DNA from: Deltaproteobacteria bacterium
GTDB lineage: Bacteria > Desulfobacterota > Desulfarculia > Adiutricales > JAGVGV01
Length of the DNA: 7,433 nt
Direction of reading: 5' to 3'
NCBI GenBank assembly: GCA_020056895.1
Contig: JAGVGV010000243.1
Coordinates: 1-7,433, forward strand
A program made the translations under genes and the position numbers. The notes beneath the pieces were generated by a model. That model worked only from the letters and a program-made list of their open reading frames with translations, was not told the origin of the DNA and ran no database searches. Shown one piece after another: positions 5,322 to 7,433 of this stretch. Position 1 is the first letter of the stretch; every line of letters begins with the position of its first letter.

Positions 5322-7061
5322 TCAGCCCTTGATCAGGCGGGGGAGCATCTGGTGGTGGAGCGGGCAGAAGGAGGTGGGGTTCTGGTAGCTGGCGCCCACG
5401 AAAGCCCGCATGTAATCCCGAAGTTCGGTAAAGGGCGCCACTTCGTCCACGAAACCCCGGATGGTGCAGTACACGGGCCGGGATTTGCGGTAGTAAAGCT
5501 GGGCCAGTTCGTTCATTTTTTCGATGATGGGTTCGAGCGGCCGGCCCGAATCCTTTTCCTTGACCAGCCGGCGGGAGTACGTGGCCGCGGCGGCGGTTTC
5601 GCCGTGCATCACGTAGATTTCCGTGGTGGGCGTTCCCAGAGTGAACACGTTGTGGTTGTTGGCGTTCGGGCCGCCCATGATGTAATGGGCCGCGGCCGTG
5701 CCCTTCCGCAACACGACCAGCATGAGCGGCGAATCGGTCTGTTCGATGGAATAGATCAGGCTCTGTCCCAAACCCAGGAGTTCGGCTTTTTCGGCGATGT
5801 CGCCCACGTCGATGCCGCTGGTGTCCTGGAACCAGACCATGGGCAGCCGGTCCCGGCCGCACAGGGTCACGAATTCGTTCAGTTTGATCAAGCCCTCACG
5901 GTACAGCTTGCCACCGATCCCCTGATATTCGCCGTTGGCGTACTTGGGGTACCCCGCCGGCAGCAGGCCCTGGCGGTTGGCCAGAACGCCCACCGGAAAG
6001 CCGTCCACCTTCACCAGACCGCAATATACTTCAGGGCCGTAATCCGGCCGGAACTCCATGTGCTCGGATCCATCCACCAGCCGGGCCAGAAGGTTGTCGA
6101 AGTCGTAGACCATCTTCTGGTTGAAGGTGATGATGGAATTGATGTCCGAAGCGGGGTACAAGGGCTCCTTGGGTTCATCCACCCGGAAAAAATCGGGATC
6201 GTACGCCGGCATGCCGGCCATCCACTTCTTGATGGCGTCCAACACTCCGGTTTCCTGTTCGTACACTTCTCGGAAAAAGCCGGTTTCACCATGATGGATG
6301 GGCACGCTGCCCGGCGGGACCTGCTTGAAATGCCGGGTGGCCTCGATAAGCTGTTCGGCCCCTTCGAGGTCGAACTGGCCCCGGGGGCTCATGCCGCCCA
6401 CGATCCCGCCGCCGCCCACGGCGATGTTGCAATCCTTGTGGGCGATCAAATACGTGGGGCTGATGCCCTGGTATCCGCCGCCCGCCGGATTGGTGCCGTA
6501 AATCCCGGCCAAAATGGGGATGCCCATTTTTTCCAGCTCGGCGTGCCGGTAAAACGGCGTGCCGTTGCCCCGCCGGTCCGGATACACCTCTTCCTGCATG
6601 GTCAGCTTCACGCCCGAACAGTTCACCAGCCAGACAAGGGGCACGTGGAGCCGTTTGGCCATGTCGGTCACGCGGAGAATGTTTTCCGCCTGGCCCGGTA
6701 TCCAGGCTCCGGCCATGACCTTGTTATCGAACCCGACCACCACGCACCAGCGGCCGGAAATTTTAGCCAGACCATCGACGACGCCGGTGGTTCCTTCTTC
6801 GTTTTCCTTGGGATTATACAGCGTATGGAGCGGCCGGAAGGTGCCGGGGTCCAGAAGATATTCGAACCGGTCCCAGACCGTCATCTGGCCGCGCTTGTGG
6901 ATTTCGGCCGCGGAGAGGCCGGCGTCCTTTACGCGTTGGACTTCGGCGGCCATGGCCGCTTCCACGTCGGCGATCTGGCGCCGGTTTTCTTCCATGCGTT
7001 TGAGCACGTTGTCCTTCAGCGGCTTGCCGAAGGTTTTCATCTGTTTCCAATAAGGCCACAT
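5322..7061 (-). CDS. gcdA: Glutaconyl-CoA decarboxylase alpha subunit (carboxyltransferase)
   Basis: GcdA transfers the carboxyl group from glutaconyl-CoA to biotin on the carrier subunit, giving crotonyl-CoA. The membrane subunit then releases CO2 and pumps sodium ions. The sequence closely follows the Acidaminococcus fermentans protein as I remember it: GKPLK near the N-terminus, RGGGTPF-like RRGNGTPF, GIYGTNPAGGGY (first crotonase-fold CoA/oxyanion region), ETGFFREVYEQETGVL, YDPDFFRVD, KLYREGLIKLNEFVTLC, QDTSGIDVGDIAEKAELLGLGQSLIYSI, RKGTAAAHYIMGGP (second oxyanion region) and the tail SYQNPTSFCPLHHQMLPR. Both carboxyltransferase halves are complete. I place the start at ATG 7061 (579 aa), because homologues begin near MWPYWKQMKTFGKP and AGGAAAGGA lies 11 bases upstream (7073-7081). 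An in-frame ATG at 7109 would give 595 aa but has no ribosome binding site. It follows an acyl-CoA dehydrogenase gene on the same strand by about 190-240 bp. The beta, biotin-carrier and delta subunits are not in the window. Other biotin-dependent acyl-CoA decarboxylase alphas are less likely. Confidence 0.9.
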   Translation of the reverse strand: MWPYWKQMKTFGKPLKDNVLKRMEENRRQIADVEAAMAAEVQRVKDAGLSAAEIHKRGQMTVWDRFEYLLDPGTFRPLHTLYNPKENEEGTTGVVDGLAKISGRWCVVVGFDNKVMAGAWIPGQAENILRVTDMAKRLHVPLVWLVNCSGVKLTMQEEVYPDRRGNGTPFYRHAELEKMGIPILAGIYGTNPAGGGYQGISPTYLIAHKDCNIAVGGGGIVGGMSPRGQFDLEGAEQLIEATRHFKQVPPGSVPIHHGETGFFREVYEQETGVLDAIKKWMAGMPAYDPDFFRVDEPKEPLYPASDINSIITFNQKMVYDFDNLLARLVDGSEHMEFRPDYGPEVYCGLVKVDGFPVGVLANRQGLLPAGYPKYANGEYQGIGGKLYREGLIKLNEFVTLCGRDRLPMVWFQDTSGIDVGDIAEKAELLGLGQSLIYSIEQTDSPLMLVVLRKGTAAAHYIMGGPNANNHNVFTLGTPTTEIYVMHGETAAAATYSRRLVKEKDSGRPLEPIIEKMNELAQLYYRKSRPVYCTIRGFVDEVAPFTELRDYMRAFVGASYQNPTSFCPLHHQMLPRLIKG

Positions 7062-7072
7062 GAGTCGCTCGA

Positions 7073-7081
7073 TCCTTTCCT
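7073..7081 (-). promoter_or_regulatory. Purine-rich Shine-Dalgarno candidate for gcdA
   Basis: On the - strand AGGAAAGGA lies 11 bases before ATG 7061. The spacing is a little long, but it is the only convincing site near either candidate start. If correct, the 48 bases from 7109 to 7062, including a GTCCCC/GGGGAC hairpin at 7086-7102, are leader rather than coding. Confidence 0.5.
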
Positions 7082-7195
7082 TATGGTCCCCCAAAAGGGG
7101 ACGAGCCATGCGTTCATGGCCGATGGGGCGCCGTTTTCACCCCAGCCGGTCGCCCTCTCCCGGAGGGTCAGGGCACAGCCTTGACCCGAATTCGA

Positions 7196-7216
7196 ATCCG
7201 GGGCTATGCCCCGGAT
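7196..7216. other. Perfect hairpin in the dehydrogenase-gcdA spacer
   Basis: ATCCGGGGC (7196-7204) pairs fully with GCCCCGGAT (7208-7216) around a 3-nt loop. It has no T run on either side, so it is not a standard terminator. It lies between two same-strand genes and may act as an mRNA processing or stability element that sets their relative expression. Confidence 0.5.
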
Positions 7217-7281
7217 CCCAGGGGAGAGGAGCGGGAGGAAGGGGAATGTTAATCGGCATTTTTCTGTTTGGCGTTGGCCGC

Positions 7282-7298
7282 CGGCCCGGTCCGGGCCG
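7282..7298. other. GC palindrome directly after the dehydrogenase stop codon
   Basis: CGGCCCGG (7282-7289) and CCGGGCCG (7291-7298) are perfect inverted copies around a single base. The palindrome abuts the acyl-CoA dehydrogenase stop codon on the - strand. No T run follows in that direction, so termination would be weak at best; a 3' end-protecting hairpin is possible. Confidence 0.4.
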
Positions 7299-7433
7299 TT
7301 AGCGGTTGGCCTTGCGGTACCCCAGTTGGTCCATGGCGGTGATCATTTTGCACACGTTGGCCGAACCTTCCACGATGTAGTACGTGGGCGCGTCGCGGTA
7401 GAACCGGGCCATGGGGTATTCGGTGGAATACCC
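7299..7433 (-). CDS. Acyl-CoA dehydrogenase, C-terminal fragment (probably glutaryl-CoA dehydrogenase)
   Basis: Forty-four residues are visible before TAA at 7299-7301; the rest lies beyond the right edge. The sequence GYSTEYPMARFYRDAPTYYI then VEGSANVCKMITAMDQLGYRKANR is the classic end of the acyl-CoA dehydrogenase family: the 'eR.yRDa' region followed by the EGS/EGT loop whose Glu is the catalytic base in most short-chain and glutaryl-CoA enzymes. FAD-dependent alpha,beta-oxidation of an acyl-CoA in the cytoplasm is the family reaction. Substrate cannot be read from this fragment. Its position upstream of gcdA on the same strand favours a non-decarboxylating glutaryl-CoA dehydrogenase, which makes glutaconyl-CoA for GcdA, as described in Desulfococcus-type anaerobes. 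Confidence 0.8.
   Translation of the reverse strand, partial: GYSTEYPMARFYRDAPTYYIVEGSANVCKMITAMDQLGYRKANR

Noticed and set aside
5352..7184. A 610-aa reading frame on the + strand opposite gcdA.
   Set aside because: It is the antisense shadow of a high-GC gene; gcdA on the - strand is unmistakable by motif.
7185..7205. A TTCGAATCC string resembling a tRNA T-loop.
   Set aside because: The flanking bases do not form a T stem, and no anticodon, D arm or acceptor stem can be built around it.

Overview
The window looks like chromosomal DNA from an anaerobic, moderately high-GC bacterium. A Desulfobacterota sulfate reducer or a syntroph of the Desulfosarcina/Desulfococcus/Syntrophus kind fits best. 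The reasons are a glutaconyl-CoA decarboxylase alpha subunit next to an acyl-CoA dehydrogenase, a MASE3-type hybrid sensor kinase and a textbook sigma-54 promoter. The assignment is inferred from gene content only.

Layout from left to right: (1) 1-405, + strand, the C-terminal end of a HlyD/RND-type periplasmic adaptor. (2) 406-1800, a visibly AT-rich insert in GC-rich surroundings. It carries one + strand gene (706-1449) for a two-part protein, a winged-helix-like N-terminus and a DUF4145/HEPN-like C-terminus, with a strong Shine-Dalgarno. (3) 1638-2049, no recognisable protein gene but an ordered set of signals: two identical 13-bp inverted repeats, an IHF-like site, a near-perfect sigma-54 -24/-12 promoter and, about 150-190 bases downstream, a GC-rich hairpin followed by a T run. 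This reads as a sigma-54-dependent small RNA of about 187 nt, and it is the most interesting item here. (4) 2107-2670, - strand, an unrecognised 187-aa soluble protein. (5) 2781-5182, - strand, a hybrid sensor histidine kinase (MASE3-HisKA-HATPase-REC-HPt) split by one apparent frameshift in a homopolymer cluster, with its own sigma-70-like promoter. (6) 5322-7061 (or 7109), - strand, gcdA. (7) 7299-7433, - strand, the C-terminal end of an acyl-CoA dehydrogenase.

How the genes work together: the acyl-CoA dehydrogenase and GcdA plausibly form a glutaryl-CoA to glutaconyl-CoA to crotonyl-CoA module, with a non-decarboxylating dehydrogenase and then a biotin-dependent, sodium-pumping decarboxylase. 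This is known from anaerobic aromatic-compound degraders. The remaining decarboxylase subunits are not in the window. The kinase lies downstream on the same strand but has its own promoter, so a regulatory link to gcdA is not shown. The sRNA candidate converges on the - strand genes, and its activator is not encoded here.
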